From Gammaproteobacteria bacterium 28-57-27 (GTDB taxonomy: Bacteria; Pseudomonadota; Gammaproteobacteria; Halothiobacillales; Halothiobacillaceae): DNA of 64,000 nucleotides. The position numbers and the translations under genes were made by a program. The first letter of the stretch is position 1, and the number at the start of each line of letters is the position of its first letter. Below are positions 25,818 through 34,484 of this stretch, in pieces. Under the pieces are notes generated by a model. It did no database searches, was not told where the DNA came from, and saw only the letters and a program-made list of their open reading frames with translations. The DNA lies in contig NCGK01000002.1 of assembly GCA_002281735.1 (NCBI GenBank), forward strand, positions 124,001 to 188,000, written 5' to 3'.

Positions 25818-26951
25818 ATGGAGTGCGGTTATTTTCAGGCCGGGCTTTGCCGTTCCTGTACGTGGATTGAGCGACCTTATGCGCAGCAGATTGCAGACAA
25901 GCAGGCAGCGTGTCAGGCGGCTTTGCCTACGATTGCGTCGGTCTTGTGGGATGCGCCGGTGTTGAGTGCCGAAATTGGTTTTCGCAACAAGGCGAAAATG
26001 GTGGTCGGTGGTTCGGTGGAGCAGCCGGTGTTGGGCATTACCGATGCACGGGGGCAGGCGGTGGATTTGAGCGCTTGCGCGCTGTATCCGTCGGGCTTGC
26101 GGGCAGCGTTTGCACCGCTGCGTGAGTTTATATCGCAGGCAGGGCTTGAGCCTTACAACGTAGTTGAACGACGCGGGGAGCTGAAATTTGTGTTGCTGAC
26201 GCATGCCGAACACAGCGGCGAATTGGTGCTGCGTTTTGTGCTGCGTTCGCGACAGCCTTTGGCTGCACTGCAGGCGCATTTGCCCGCATTGTATGCAGCG
26301 CTTCCCGGATTGGCGGTGGCGTCGGTCAATCTCCAGCCGGTGCATCAGGCCATTCTGGAAGGCGAGGAGGAGATTATTCTCAGCGCACGCACCACCTTGG
26401 CCATGTCGCTCAATGGCATGACCCTGTATCTGCGCCCGCGCAGTTTTTTTCAGACCAATACCCAGGTGGCGGCGGCGCTGTATCGCACGGCGCGTGAGTG
26501 GGTGGCCGAGCTTGCGCCGGTGAGTGCATGGGATTTGTTTTGCGGTGTGGGCGGTTTTGCCCTGCACCTTGCTCCGGTGGTGCGTGGTCAGGTGGTGGGC
26601 ATTGAGGTCAGCACGGAGGCGATTGCGTCGGCGCAGCAATCGGCGCTGGAGTTGGGTGTGAGCAATGCACAGTTCCGTGCCCTGAGTGCCGATGCGTTTG
26701 CTCTGGGGCAGCGCGCTGCGCCGGAGCTGGCGGTGGTCAACCCGCCGCGTCGTGGTCTGGGCACGGATTTGTGTGTCCGGTTGCAGGCCTCCACGGCGCG
26801 CTGGGTACTGTATTCAAGCTGTAACCCGCAAACCTTGGCGCAAGATCTGGCGCGGATGCCGGACTTTGTGCCACTGCGGGCGCAGTTGTTTGATATGTTT
26901 CCACATACTGCACATGGTGAAGTGCTGGTGTTGCTTGCGCGCAGACTGTAG
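25818..26951 (+). CDS. rlmC: 23S rRNA (uracil-747-C5)-methyltransferase RlmC
   Basis: The 377-residue protein has the N-terminal iron-sulfur cysteines C3, C11 and C14 (MECGYFQAGLCRSC), the SAM site DLFCGVGGFALHLAP, NPPRRG and the catalytic SSCNPQTLAQDL. The short form without a TRAM domain fits RlmC rather than RlmD. It methylates U747 of 23S rRNA. Confidence 0.9.
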   Translation: MECGYFQAGLCRSCTWIERPYAQQIADKQAACQAALPTIASVLWDAPVLSAEIGFRNKAKMVVGGSVEQPVLGITDARGQAVDLSACALYPSGLRAAFAPLREFISQAGLEPYNVVERRGELKFVLLTHAEHSGELVLRFVLRSRQPLAALQAHLPALYAALPGLAVASVNLQPVHQAILEGEEEIILSARTTLAMSLNGMTLYLRPRSFFQTNTQVAAALYRTAREWVAELAPVSAWDLFCGVGGFALHLAPVVRGQVVGIEVSTEAIASAQQSALELGVSNAQFRALSADAFALGQRAAPELAVVNPPRRGLGTDLCVRLQASTARWVLYSSCNPQTLAQDLARMPDFVPLRAQLFDMFPHTAHGEVLVLLARRL

Positions 26952-26997
26952 TTGTTGGCTATAGTCCTTCAGGACATTTTCAAAAAAGGGGCGAGTG

Positions 26998-27783
26998 ATG
27001 AACTTCAAAACGGTGGACGCCGGGCGCGGCGTGGGTTGGATTGGCGATGGCTGGAATCTGGTCAAGGGGCAGTTGGGCGCGTGGATTTTGCTGGTGATTG
27101 TGTATTTGGTGATTGAGGTTGTGTTGCAGATCATCCCGTTTGTGGGCGGCATCGTGGCGGCACTGATTTCTCCGGGCTTGGTGGCGGGGATGTTTTTGGC
27201 CGCTCGCTATGCTGATGAGAGCAAAACAGTCGACTTGAATCTGCTGTTTCAGCCCTTGATGGAACAACGCACCCGCGGGCCGCTGCTGACCCTGGGGGCG
27301 ATGGCGATTGTGTTCAGCATCCTGATTGCCTTGGTGCTGATGGCCATGATCGGCGGTGCCATGGGCGGTGCGTCCCTCGCGGAGAACAGTACGAGTATGA
27401 GCGCGGATGCCATGCTGGCTTCGGGCATGTTGGGTATGGGGTTTGGCGGTATGCTGGTCATCCTGCTTTTGGTGGCGGTTTACAGCATGGCCATGTGGTT
27501 TGCCGCGCCGTTGGTGCTGTTTGCGGGGGTCGCGCCGTTTGATGCGATGAAACTGAGCTTTAAGGCGGTGTTGGCGAATTGGCTGCCAGCACTGGTGTTC
27601 GGCTTGGTTGTGCTCGTGCTGGGCTTTATTGCAGCCATTCCGTTGTTGCTGGGTTGGTTGTTGCTGATGCCGGTGTTGTTCGCGGCGATGTATGTCAGCT
27701 ACAAGGAGGTGTTCGATGTTCCCGATGAGGACACCGTGGTGATGGAGCAGCCGGGTATGGCTTCGTCAGTAATGAAAATGTAA
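26998..27783 (+). CDS. BPSS1780-family membrane protein
   Basis: The 261-residue protein starts MNFKTVDAGRGVGWIGDGWNL, the conserved opening of this membrane family, and has about six hydrophobic helices. Function is unknown. ATG 26998 was preferred to GTG 26995 by position relative to AGGGGC. A strong terminator follows. Confidence 0.75.
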   Translation: MNFKTVDAGRGVGWIGDGWNLVKGQLGAWILLVIVYLVIEVVLQIIPFVGGIVAALISPGLVAGMFLAARYADESKTVDLNLLFQPLMEQRTRGPLLTLGAMAIVFSILIALVLMAMIGGAMGGASLAENSTSMSADAMLASGMLGMGFGGMLVILLLVAVYSMAMWFAAPLVLFAGVAPFDAMKLSFKAVLANWLPALVFGLVVLVLGFIAAIPLLLGWLLLMPVLFAAMYVSYKEVFDVPDEDTVVMEQPGMASSVMKM

Positions 27784-27801
27784 GTCTGCGTTAGCGGATT
27801 G

Positions 27802-27830
27802 AAAAAGGGCTGATTATTCAGCCCTTTTTT
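27802..27830. terminator. Bidirectional terminator between the membrane-protein gene and def
   Basis: AAAAAGGGCTGA and TCAGCCCTTTTT form a 12-bp stem with a TTAT loop and A/T tracts on both sides, serving convergent genes. Confidence 0.9.
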
Positions 27831-27844
27831 ATTGACTCGTTTAT

Positions 27845-28363
27845 TTACTCGGCGGCTTTGCTTTTCGCCGGTTTGCGTTGAAACAAATCTGCGCCGCGAC
27901 TGATGAGACGGTCGAGGAACAGGATGCCGTCGAGGTGGTCGATTTCGTGCTGGGCGATACGTGCTTCGTAGCCTTCCATCTCGAAACTCAAGGCGTTGCC
28001 GTCGAGGTCATACGCGCTGAGCCGGATTTTTTCGGCGCGCACCACATTGCCGGTGTAGTCGGGCACCGATAGGCAGCCTTCACGCCCCACGGCGAAGCCA
28101 TCCCAAGCGGTGATTTCCGGGTTCACCAGGATCAGCTTGCCGTGATTGGGTACGGGTTTGCGCGCGCGGGTGGCATCAACAATGCAGATGCGCTGCAATA
28201 CGCCAACCTGCGGCGCGGCAATGCCGACGGCACCGGGGCCGCTGGCGCAGGTGTCGAGCAGGTCGTTGACGAAGTCGCGTAATTCGGCGTTAAAGCTGTC
28301 TACCGCTTCGCACGCGGTTTTCAGACGGTTGTCGGGGTAAAGAATAATGTCGCGCAAGGCCAT
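27845..28363 (-). CDS. def: Peptide deformylase
   Basis: The 172-residue protein has the three deformylase motifs: GAVGIAAPQVG, EGCLSVP with the metal-binding cysteine 97, and QHEIDH with H139, E140 and H143. It removes the N-formyl group from nascent proteins. It follows the ACT-domain gene after 1 base and is not beside fmt here. Confidence 0.94.
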   Translation of the reverse strand: MALRDIILYPDNRLKTACEAVDSFNAELRDFVNDLLDTCASGPGAVGIAAPQVGVLQRICIVDATRARKPVPNHGKLILVNPEITAWDGFAVGREGCLSVPDYTGNVVRAEKIRLSAYDLDGNALSFEMEGYEARIAQHEIDHLDGILFLDRLISRGADLFQRKPAKSKAAE

Positions 28364-28364
28364 C

Positions 28365-28889
28365 TCAGCCCCGCATCAGTTCGATGGGCGCGATGGTGAC
28401 GCGGATATCGCTCGACAGACGGGCAAGTGCCTGCTCTAACGGCGGCAAGCCTTGTTGCGCTACGCCTTCGATGTTCATGATGTAGATCGGTTTGTCTTCG
28501 CTGCCCGCCACGTCCGAGCGCAAGTCGGTGATGCTCAAGCCTGCTTGGGCGAGTGCGTCGGTGACTTCAGCCACGATGCCCACACGGTCGGCACCGTAGA
28601 CGGTGACGCGTGCGTCGGGGTCGATGCGGCGATGCAAGCCAGCGTTAAGTTCATCGACATGCACGCGCAGTTTGAATTCGTTGCGCACGGATTCGAGCAG
28701 GCCTTTGAGGTGTACGCCGTCGCCGTCAATGCCGACCATGAGCATGATGGTGAACAGGCCGCCAAGGCGCATCATTGAGGCTTCGCCCAATTCGGCACCC
28801 GCGCCGAGCAAAACACGGGAGACCGCGGCGACGATGCCGGGACGGTCAGGGCCGACGAGGGTAAGCAGTTTCCAGTGGGGTGTTTTCAT
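28365..28889 (-). CDS. GcvR-like double ACT-domain protein
   Basis: The 174-residue protein has two ACT domains (LLTLVGPDRPGIVAAVSRVL and VTVYGADRVGIVAEVTDALA). This layout matches the glycine-cleavage repressor GcvR and relatives that sense amino acids. No DNA-binding domain is present, so it probably acts through a partner. Confidence 0.82.
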   Translation of the reverse strand: MKTPHWKLLTLVGPDRPGIVAAVSRVLLGAGAELGEASMMRLGGLFTIMLMVGIDGDGVHLKGLLESVRNEFKLRVHVDELNAGLHRRIDPDARVTVYGADRVGIVAEVTDALAQAGLSITDLRSDVAGSEDKPIYIMNIEGVAQQGLPPLEQALARLSSDIRVTIAPIELMRG

Positions 28890-28971
28890 GTGTGGTTTCC
28901 AAAAGTAAGGCGCACGATATTACAGAAATCGGTGTCATCTTGATGACTCTGCGGGGGAAATCCATTTCTAG

Positions 28972-29270
28972 CCACAGAGTACACAGAGTTCACGGAGGTG
29001 AAAACAGTGTGTTATGGAGGAGATATTGCTCGTGGCAAGCCTTTCGCGAACAAGCCCGCTCGTGTGATCTAAGTAGATGCTGATTTATTCCATCCATGGA
29101 ATAAATCAGCTCGCTCATCGCGGCACATGTCCGCGATGGCTCTCATGAATCAAAGACTTACGTCTTTGTTCATGTTGGGGCATCCTGCCCCAAGCGGGAA
29201 ACACTGAATAAATCAGCGTTTCCCTAAACTATTGCGGTTTTGTACTCTGAGGTCTCTGTGTCCTCTGTGG
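28972..29270. repeat. Multi-hairpin repeat element with inverted ends
   Basis: Inverted ends CCACAGAGNACACAGAG (28972-28988 and 29254-29270) enclose a REP-like segment and five successive perfect or near-perfect hairpins: 29079-29110 (15-bp arms), 29116-29138, 29144-29174, 29177-29191 (GGGGCA/TGCCCC) and 29196-29224 (GGGAAAC/GTTTCCC). GAATAAATCAGC occurs both in the first hairpin (29099-29110) and in the last loop (29206-29217), so the left arm 29079-29090 could pair with either. No ORF of note is inside. Confidence 0.85.
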
Positions 29271-29282
29271 CAAACCTTGGTT

Positions 29283-30035
29283 TTAGGCTCTCCAGATCAG
29301 ACTGGCCATGCGCCCGGTGGTGGGCTCACGGCGGTAGGAGTAGAAATTGACCGAGTCGCTGTAGCTGCATAGCTCGCCGCCATACACATTTTGCAGGCCA
29401 CAGGCAGCGAGGCGCTGACGGGCAAGGCTATACAAATCAGCCTGCCAGTGCCCAGCCCGGTGTTCAGATTGAGGGCTGGGTACGAACGCGCTGTATGCGG
29501 CGAGGTCGTGCTGCATAAAGGCTGTGCGCACCTCGTCACCCACTTCAAACGCCGCTTGGCTGATCGCAGGGCCTAGCCAGGCGATGATGTCAGCTGGCAG
29601 CGCGCGAAAATGACTTAGGCTGGCTTCGAGTACACCGCCCAGCAAGCCGCGCCAGCCTGCGTGAGCGGCGGCAATTTCCTGACCATCACGCGAGGCGAAC
29701 AGCACCGGCAGGCAGTCGGCGGTGAGCACGGCCAGCACCATGCCGGGTTGGTCGGTGTAGGCCGCATCGGCACGCGGCGCGTGTGTCGGCATGTTTTCAT
29801 GTGCGGCGAGGTGTACCGCAATGCCGTGCACCTGTTCTAGCCACAGCGGTTCGCCGGGCAGGGCAAGAGCTGCGTGCAGCCGTTGGCGGTTGGTCTGCAC
29901 ATGCGCAGGGTCGTCGCCGACATGGGTGGCTAGATTCATGGACGCATACGGCGCGCCACTGACACCGCCGCTGCGCGTGGTTTGTGCGGCACGCACGCCG
30001 GGTGGCAGCGGCCAGTCGGGAACCATGAAACTCAT
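29283..30035 (-). CDS. pgeF: Peptidoglycan editing factor PgeF (YfiH, laccase-domain)
   Basis: The 250-residue protein has the family motifs LWLEQVHG, LTADCLPVLF and AAHAGWRGLLGGVLE, which hold the zinc-binding Cys and His residues. PgeF removes wrongly incorporated L-Ser from cell-wall precursors; relatives show purine nucleoside phosphorylase activity. Its start overlaps the preceding kinase gene by 4 bases. Confidence 0.92.
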   Translation of the reverse strand: MSFMVPDWPLPPGVRAAQTTRSGGVSGAPYASMNLATHVGDDPAHVQTNRQRLHAALALPGEPLWLEQVHGIAVHLAAHENMPTHAPRADAAYTDQPGMVLAVLTADCLPVLFASRDGQEIAAAHAGWRGLLGGVLEASLSHFRALPADIIAWLGPAISQAAFEVGDEVRTAFMQHDLAAYSAFVPSPQSEHRAGHWQADLYSLARQRLAACGLQNVYGGELCSYSDSVNFYSYRREPTTGRMASLIWRA

Positions 30036-30967
30036 GCGCGCACCTCGCTCAACAGGCGTTGCATCAGGCGTTGGCTTTGTGCGGCATAACCCTCGCCGAA
30101 CAGGTTGAAATGGTTGAGGACATGGTAGAGGTTGTAGAGCTGACGGCGCACGCCATAGCCCGCGTCCAGCGGCCAGGCAGCCTCGTAGGCTTGGCGGAAG
30201 CGTGGTGGAAAGCCGCCGAACAGCTCGGTCATGGCCAGCTCGGCTTCGCGGTCGCCATAATAAACGGCGGGGTCGAATATCACCGGGATGGGTTGCCCGC
30301 CATTGCCATGGGCAATATAGCCGTAGTTACCACCCCATAAATCACCGTGCAGCAGGCTGGGCTGGGGTTGGTAGTCGGTAAAAAAGTTCGGTAGTGCGGC
30401 GATCAATTGTTCACCCAGCTCCACAGTGGTGGGTGCAAGCTGATTGTGCCGCGCACGTTCAAGTTGTGGTCGTAGGCGGCAGGCCGCCCAGAAGCTCACC
30501 CAATCGCGCTGCGGCGTGTTTTCTTGCGCGCTGGTGCCGATGAAGTTGTCGTGGGCAAGGCCGAAGAACTCATGATTGGGCTCGCCGCTGTGTTGATGCA
30601 GGGCGATGAGTTGCTCGGCAAAATGTTCAGGCGCGTCGCTATCCACCAGCGGCAGGTATTCAAGCACTAAAAAAGCCTGTGGATGTGCGCCAGCCAAACC
30701 GTAGAGGATGGGTTGCGGCACGCGCAAGGTTTGTGTCGCCGCCAGCAGGCGCAGCCCGGCGGCCTCGGCCTCAAACATCGGCAGGAGCTCGGCACGGTTG
30801 ATCTTGATAAAAAACATGCGTGCGCCATCTTCAAGCACCACGCTTTCGCTAATGCAGCCGCCGCCGCGAACGTGAGGGTGGCGCGCGCGAAAGGGCTCGC
30901 CGGTGGTCAGGCTGATTTGCGCGGCAATCTCGGCGTAAAGCGGGCTGCTCGTGCTGGCGGGGTTCAT
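30032..30967 (-). CDS. Fructosamine kinase family protein
   Basis: From MNPASTSSPL (30967) the protein has 311 residues with the aminoglycoside-phosphotransferase-like core of fructosamine-3-kinases: SLLHGDLWGGNYGY as catalytic loop and VIFDPAVYYGDREAELAMTELFGG as metal-binding segment. These enzymes phosphorylate sugar adducts on proteins so they fall off. It overlaps plsC and pgeF by 4 bases each, forming a tight operon. Confidence 0.88.
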   Translation of the reverse strand: MNPASTSSPLYAEIAAQISLTTGEPFRARHPHVRGGGCISESVVLEDGARMFFIKINRAELLPMFEAEAAGLRLLAATQTLRVPQPILYGLAGAHPQAFLVLEYLPLVDSDAPEHFAEQLIALHQHSGEPNHEFFGLAHDNFIGTSAQENTPQRDWVSFWAACRLRPQLERARHNQLAPTTVELGEQLIAALPNFFTDYQPQPSLLHGDLWGGNYGYIAHGNGGQPIPVIFDPAVYYGDREAELAMTELFGGFPPRFRQAYEAAWPLDAGYGVRRQLYNLYHVLNHFNLFGEGYAAQSQRLMQRLLSEVRA

Positions 30968-31716
30968 TTTGACCTGTCCTTGGGCATGTCCCCGGATGGG
31001 CAAGGCAAGGTCGCCATTTGCGCCTCAATCCAGTTTTCGACTTCGGCGTTGATCTCGCTGGCCTTGCGCCCCGCAGTGTCGATCAGCGGGCCGATGCGCA
31101 AGGTGATGGTCATCGGCGTTTTGATAAATGCGCCGCGTGGCCAGGCGCAGCCCGCATTGTGTGCAATCGGCAGCACGCGTGCGCCGTTTTGTGTGGCCAG
31201 CAGCGCACCGCCGGGTTTGTACTTGCCGCGCTCGCCCACGGCAGTGCGCGTGCCTTCGGGGAAAATAATCACCCAACGGCCTTGTTTTAGGCGCTCGCTT
31301 CCTTGTTCCAGCAGTTGGCGCAGCGCATCACGCCCGGCGCTGCGGTCAATGGCAATCGGCTGGTTGACCGCCAGCCCCCAGCCAAAAATCGGCAGACGCA
31401 TCAATTCGCGCTTGAGCACAAAGGCTGGGCCGTCAAACAGCACAGGGAAGATAAAGGTTTCCCAGGTGGATTGATGTTTGGCCAGCACCACGCCGCCCAA
31501 ACCATCCTCCGGCAGCCTGCCTTCGATCTTCCAGCGTACCCCGCAGGTGATGCGCAACCAATGCACCGCCATCCAGTTCCAACCGCGCATCAGGCGATAG
31601 CGGCGCGGCGCGGGAGTGACGGCGGCGATGGCAATGATCGGCAGGTAGGCGATAAGAATCAGCCATAGACCCAGATTAAAAAGCGCAGCGCGCAGAAAGC
31701 CGAAGGCAGTGTTCAA
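30964..31716 (-). CDS. plsC: 1-acyl-sn-glycerol-3-phosphate acyltransferase
   Basis: The protein has an N-terminal membrane helix (ALFNLGLWLILIAYLPIIAI), KHQSTWE (HX4E variant of the acyltransferase box), IAIDRSAGRDALRQLL and IIFPEGTRTAVGE. It adds the second acyl chain in phospholipid synthesis. The start is uncertain: TTG 31716 gives about 250 residues, the usual size, while the longer frame to GTG 31932 translates through the efp terminator and has no family likeness upstream. Confidence 0.8.
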   Translation of the reverse strand: MNTAFGFLRAALFNLGLWLILIAYLPIIAIAAVTPAPRRYRLMRGWNWMAVHWLRITCGVRWKIEGRLPEDGLGGVVLAKHQSTWETFIFPVLFDGPAFVLKRELMRLPIFGWGLAVNQPIAIDRSAGRDALRQLLEQGSERLKQGRWVIIFPEGTRTAVGERGKYKPGGALLATQNGARVLPIAHNAGCAWPRGAFIKTPMTITLRIGPLIDTAGRKASEINAEVENWIEAQMATLPCPSGDMPKDRSK

Positions 31717-31879
31717 TTGGAGATGACCTGAGGAAGTGGCTTGAGGATATGGCCTGAGAGGCGAAACGTCGATGTGCTGAGAATGGCATTGGAGGATGGG
31801 TTTGGGCAAGTGGGGTACCAGCTCAAAAGACCCGGTCAATAGACCATACCCATAGACCAGCCAAATAAAAAGGCCATAT

Positions 31880-31916
31880 AAAAAAAGCCCCACCTTTTTG
31901 AAAGGGCGAGGCTTTT
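31880..31916 (-). terminator. Terminator of efp
   Basis: On the minus strand AAGCCTCGCCCTTT pairs imperfectly with AAAGGTGGGGCTT around a CAAA loop and runs into seven Ts. It lies about 40 bases after the efp stop. Confidence 0.7.
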
Positions 31917-31953
31917 GGTCGCTTGAACCCACCGTGAGGTGAGTATCAAAGTA

Positions 31954-32514
31954 TTACGCGCGGCAGCGGTATTCACCAGTACGGCTGTCGATAGAGACTT
32001 TTTCGCCGATTTCGATGAAGGAGGCGATCTGGATTTCGTGGCCGTTGGCCAGTTTGCCGACTTTCATCACTTTGCCGGAGGTGTCGCCGCGGTTGGCAGG
32101 TTCGGTGTAAACGATTTCGCGCACGATGGTGTTGGGCAGTTCGGCGGAGATGGCTTTGCCGTCGTAGAAGGTCACTTCGACTTTGTCGTCCATGCCATCA
32201 ACCATGAAGTTGATGACGTCGCCGAGGTTGTCTTTTTCCACTTCATACGAGTTGAAGTCTTCGTCCATGAACACGTAGAGCGGGTCGGCGAAGTAGCTGT
32301 AGGTGCATTCCTTTTTGTCGAGGATGACTTGCTCGAATTTGTCGTCAGCCTTGTACACGGTTTCGGTACTGGTGCCGCTGAGCAGGTTCTTGAGCTTCAT
32401 TTTGACAATGGCGGAGTTGCGGCCGGATTTGCTGAAGTCAGCCTTGAGGATGACCCAGGGGCTGCCGTCGATCAGCATGACATTGCCGGGGCGGAATTCT
32501 TGTGCGGTTTTCAT
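31954..32514 (-). CDS. efp: Translation elongation factor P, arginine-32 type
   Basis: The 186-residue protein has the three EF-P domains. The tip of the domain I loop, [10 protein letters not shown], carries arginine at position 32, the residue rhamnosylated by EarP, not the lysine used by EpmAB. EF-P rescues ribosomes stalled on polyproline. The earP gene lies just upstream on the same strand, so factor and modifying enzyme form one locus. Confidence 0.95.
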   Translation of the reverse strand: MKTAQEFRPGNVMLIDGSPWVILKADFSKSGRNSAIVKMKLKNLLSGTSTETVYKADDKFEQVILDKKECTYSYFADPLYVFMDEDFNSYEVEKDNLGDVINFMVDGMDDKVEVTFYDGKAISAELPNTIVREIVYTEPANRGDTSGKVMKVGKLANGHEIQIASFIEIGEKVSIDSRTGEYRCRA

Positions 32515-32662
32515 TGATTGATCCAGGTTTCAGGTTGAGGAATACGGGTTGATGGGCAGGTCGATGGGTCTTGGAACGGCGACGTGTGGCCGTTGTAGCC
32601 GTAGTGTTGCCCTGGGGTTGCCGTGAGCAAACCAACCTGCGCCGTGAGTTGCGGGCGGCATT

Positions 32663-33814
32663 TTAGCCTGTTGCTGGCACAAATGCGACGAAGTCCATGA
32701 GTTGTTGGCATAAATTCGGCCTTTGGGCAAGCTCGGTGCTACGGCGCTGATGCCATTCTTGGTGCTGGATCAGCATATTCAAGCCTGAGCAAATATCGAC
32801 TTCCGTAGCACTAGGCAGACCATTCCACTGCTGCATCCAGGCGCGCAAATGCTGGAGGTGTTCGTCCTCGCCATGTTCGGTGTAAACCTCCAAAAAGGCG
32901 TTCAGCTTGACTTGGTGTGCATGGTCATCCGTGGGGTAGATATGCCAGATAAAGGGTTTGCCTGCCCAGATCGCGCGAGTCAGCGATTCTTCGCCGCGCA
33001 CGAAGTTGATGTCGCACAGCCAGAGCAGGCGGTCGTATTCAGCCTGCGGCAGGAATGGCAGGATATGCAGGGTCAGGCTGCCGTGTTGGTAGGTGTCGCC
33101 TGCGCTCAGGTCGGGGTTATGCAGATATTCGCGCAGGCTGTTGAGCAGGCGGCTTTGCGGCAGGTAGGCGGTGATGGGCTGGGGTGCCTGACTCAGGTCG
33201 TGAAGAAATGGGGCAAACTGCGGGTTTTCATAGCCGAACAGCGAGAGCTTGAGGCTGTTTGCCCCACCTATGGGAAGAGGAATGTTCCATTGCTCGCACC
33301 AAGCCCGTTGCTGTGCCGGATGGCTGAGAAAGTCATCGCGGCGGCGCAGCAGGTCGCTCTCGCGCAGCAGGCCACCGCCGTGCGCGCGCAGGCTGGGGAT
33401 GATAAAGCGTTTTTTCAGGCCATGCGCCAGGATGGAGTCGTGGTTGTGGATGTTGTCCACCCAGTCTTCGCAGCTCATGTACTCGAGATTAATCCAGGCC
33501 AACGGGGGCGTGGCCTGCATGGCTCGTACGTAGCTGGCAGGTAGGGTGCAGCCGAAGGTTTCGATCACGACTTGGGCTGGCTGAGTGTCGGGGAAACTCT
33601 CTGTCCATTGGCGGACTTCAATGCCGTACAGGGTTTGTTGCGCCGTGCTTTGTGCTGCGGGAACCAGTGTTTTGAGTGCGTTGAGCTCGTCTACAAACAG
33701 GCGCACGTGCTGGCCGTGCTCGTGGTGCAGAATCTGCGCCAGCCGCCAGCAGGTGGCGATGTCGCCGAGGTTGTCGATGACGGTGCAGAAAATATCCCAG
33801 TGTCGCGTCGGCAT
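32663..33814 (-). CDS. earP: EarP, EF-P arginine rhamnosyltransferase
   Basis: The 383-residue protein has the EarP signature near the N-terminus (DIFCTVIDNLGDIATCWRL, with candidate catalytic aspartates D14 and D18) and RGEESLTRAIWAGKPFIWHIYP in the nucleotide-sugar domain. It transfers rhamnose from dTDP-L-rhamnose to Arg32 of EF-P. The partner efp is 149 bases downstream. Length matches known EarP proteins. Confidence 0.95.
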   Translation of the reverse strand: MPTRHWDIFCTVIDNLGDIATCWRLAQILHHEHGQHVRLFVDELNALKTLVPAAQSTAQQTLYGIEVRQWTESFPDTQPAQVVIETFGCTLPASYVRAMQATPPLAWINLEYMSCEDWVDNIHNHDSILAHGLKKRFIIPSLRAHGGGLLRESDLLRRRDDFLSHPAQQRAWCEQWNIPLPIGGANSLKLSLFGYENPQFAPFLHDLSQAPQPITAYLPQSRLLNSLREYLHNPDLSAGDTYQHGSLTLHILPFLPQAEYDRLLWLCDINFVRGEESLTRAIWAGKPFIWHIYPTDDHAHQVKLNAFLEVYTEHGEDEHLQHLRAWMQQWNGLPSATEVDICSGLNMLIQHQEWHQRRSTELAQRPNLCQQLMDFVAFVPATG

Positions 33815-33820
33815 GGCGCT

Positions 33821-34462
33821 TCAGCGTGCAAGATGCTGCACCAGCCACGCGCTGATGTCGTCAATTTCTTCCATGCAAATGCTGTGCGGCATGGGGTAGG
33901 TGGCGTGATGCAGCGTGTTGTAACCCAGCTTGGCGAGTGAGTCGTAAGTGCGCCGCAAGGCTTGTACGGGAATGAGGTCATCCTCAATGCCGTGAGCCAT
34001 GAAGACGGGGGTTTGGCAGGCACTGGCGCTCGGGCTGGAATATGGGCTGCGCGGGAGCCAGGTTGAGAGAGCGAGTAAAGCGCCCAGGCGTTGGTCGAGG
34101 TGCAGTGCGCAGTGCATGGCGATGACCCCGCCTTGCGAAAACCCGCCAATAATGATGTGCTTCCACGCCACACCGGCGCGGTGTTCGGCTTCGAGCAGTT
34201 GGCTAATGCGCTGGCGACTTTGCTCGATGCCGTCGGTGTCCACAGGGGCATCCGCCTGCAGACCGTAGAGATCGAACCATGCGCGCATCAGATAAGCGCC
34301 GTTGACGGTGACGGGGCGTACCGGCGCATCGGGGCAGTGAATGCGCACTTGCAGGTCGGGATGGGCGTGGTGCAGTTGGGCGCGGATGGCTTGTGCGATG
34401 GGCTGCATGTCGTTGCCATCTGCACCGAGGCCGTGCAGCAGGATTAGGCTGAGAGTGGTCAT
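33821..34462 (-). CDS. Alpha/beta-hydrolase, carboxylesterase/phospholipase family
   Basis: The 213-residue protein has the pattern of YpfH/EstB-type esterases: LILLHGLGADGNDM oxyanion region, nucleophile elbow GGFSQGG, AHGIEDDLIP with the acid, and YPMPHSI with the histidine. The natural substrate is unknown. It sits 6 bases upstream of earP. Confidence 0.87.
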   Translation of the reverse strand: MTTLSLILLHGLGADGNDMQPIAQAIRAQLHHAHPDLQVRIHCPDAPVRPVTVNGAYLMRAWFDLYGLQADAPVDTDGIEQSRQRISQLLEAEHRAGVAWKHIIIGGFSQGGVIAMHCALHLDQRLGALLALSTWLPRSPYSSPSASACQTPVFMAHGIEDDLIPVQALRRTYDSLAKLGYNTLHHATYPMPHSICMEEIDDISAWLVQHLAR

Positions 34463-34484
34463 GTGTTTTCAATGGAGGGTGTGA

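Noticed and set aside
28972-29270. CRISPR array
   Set aside because: The hairpins differ from one another in sequence and length; there are no regular direct repeats with spacers.
31717-31932. N-terminal extension of plsC from GTG 31932
   Set aside because: It would translate the efp terminator, and the residues (KPILQCHSQHIDVSPLRPYP and so on) do not look like the family, which normally begins at the membrane helix.
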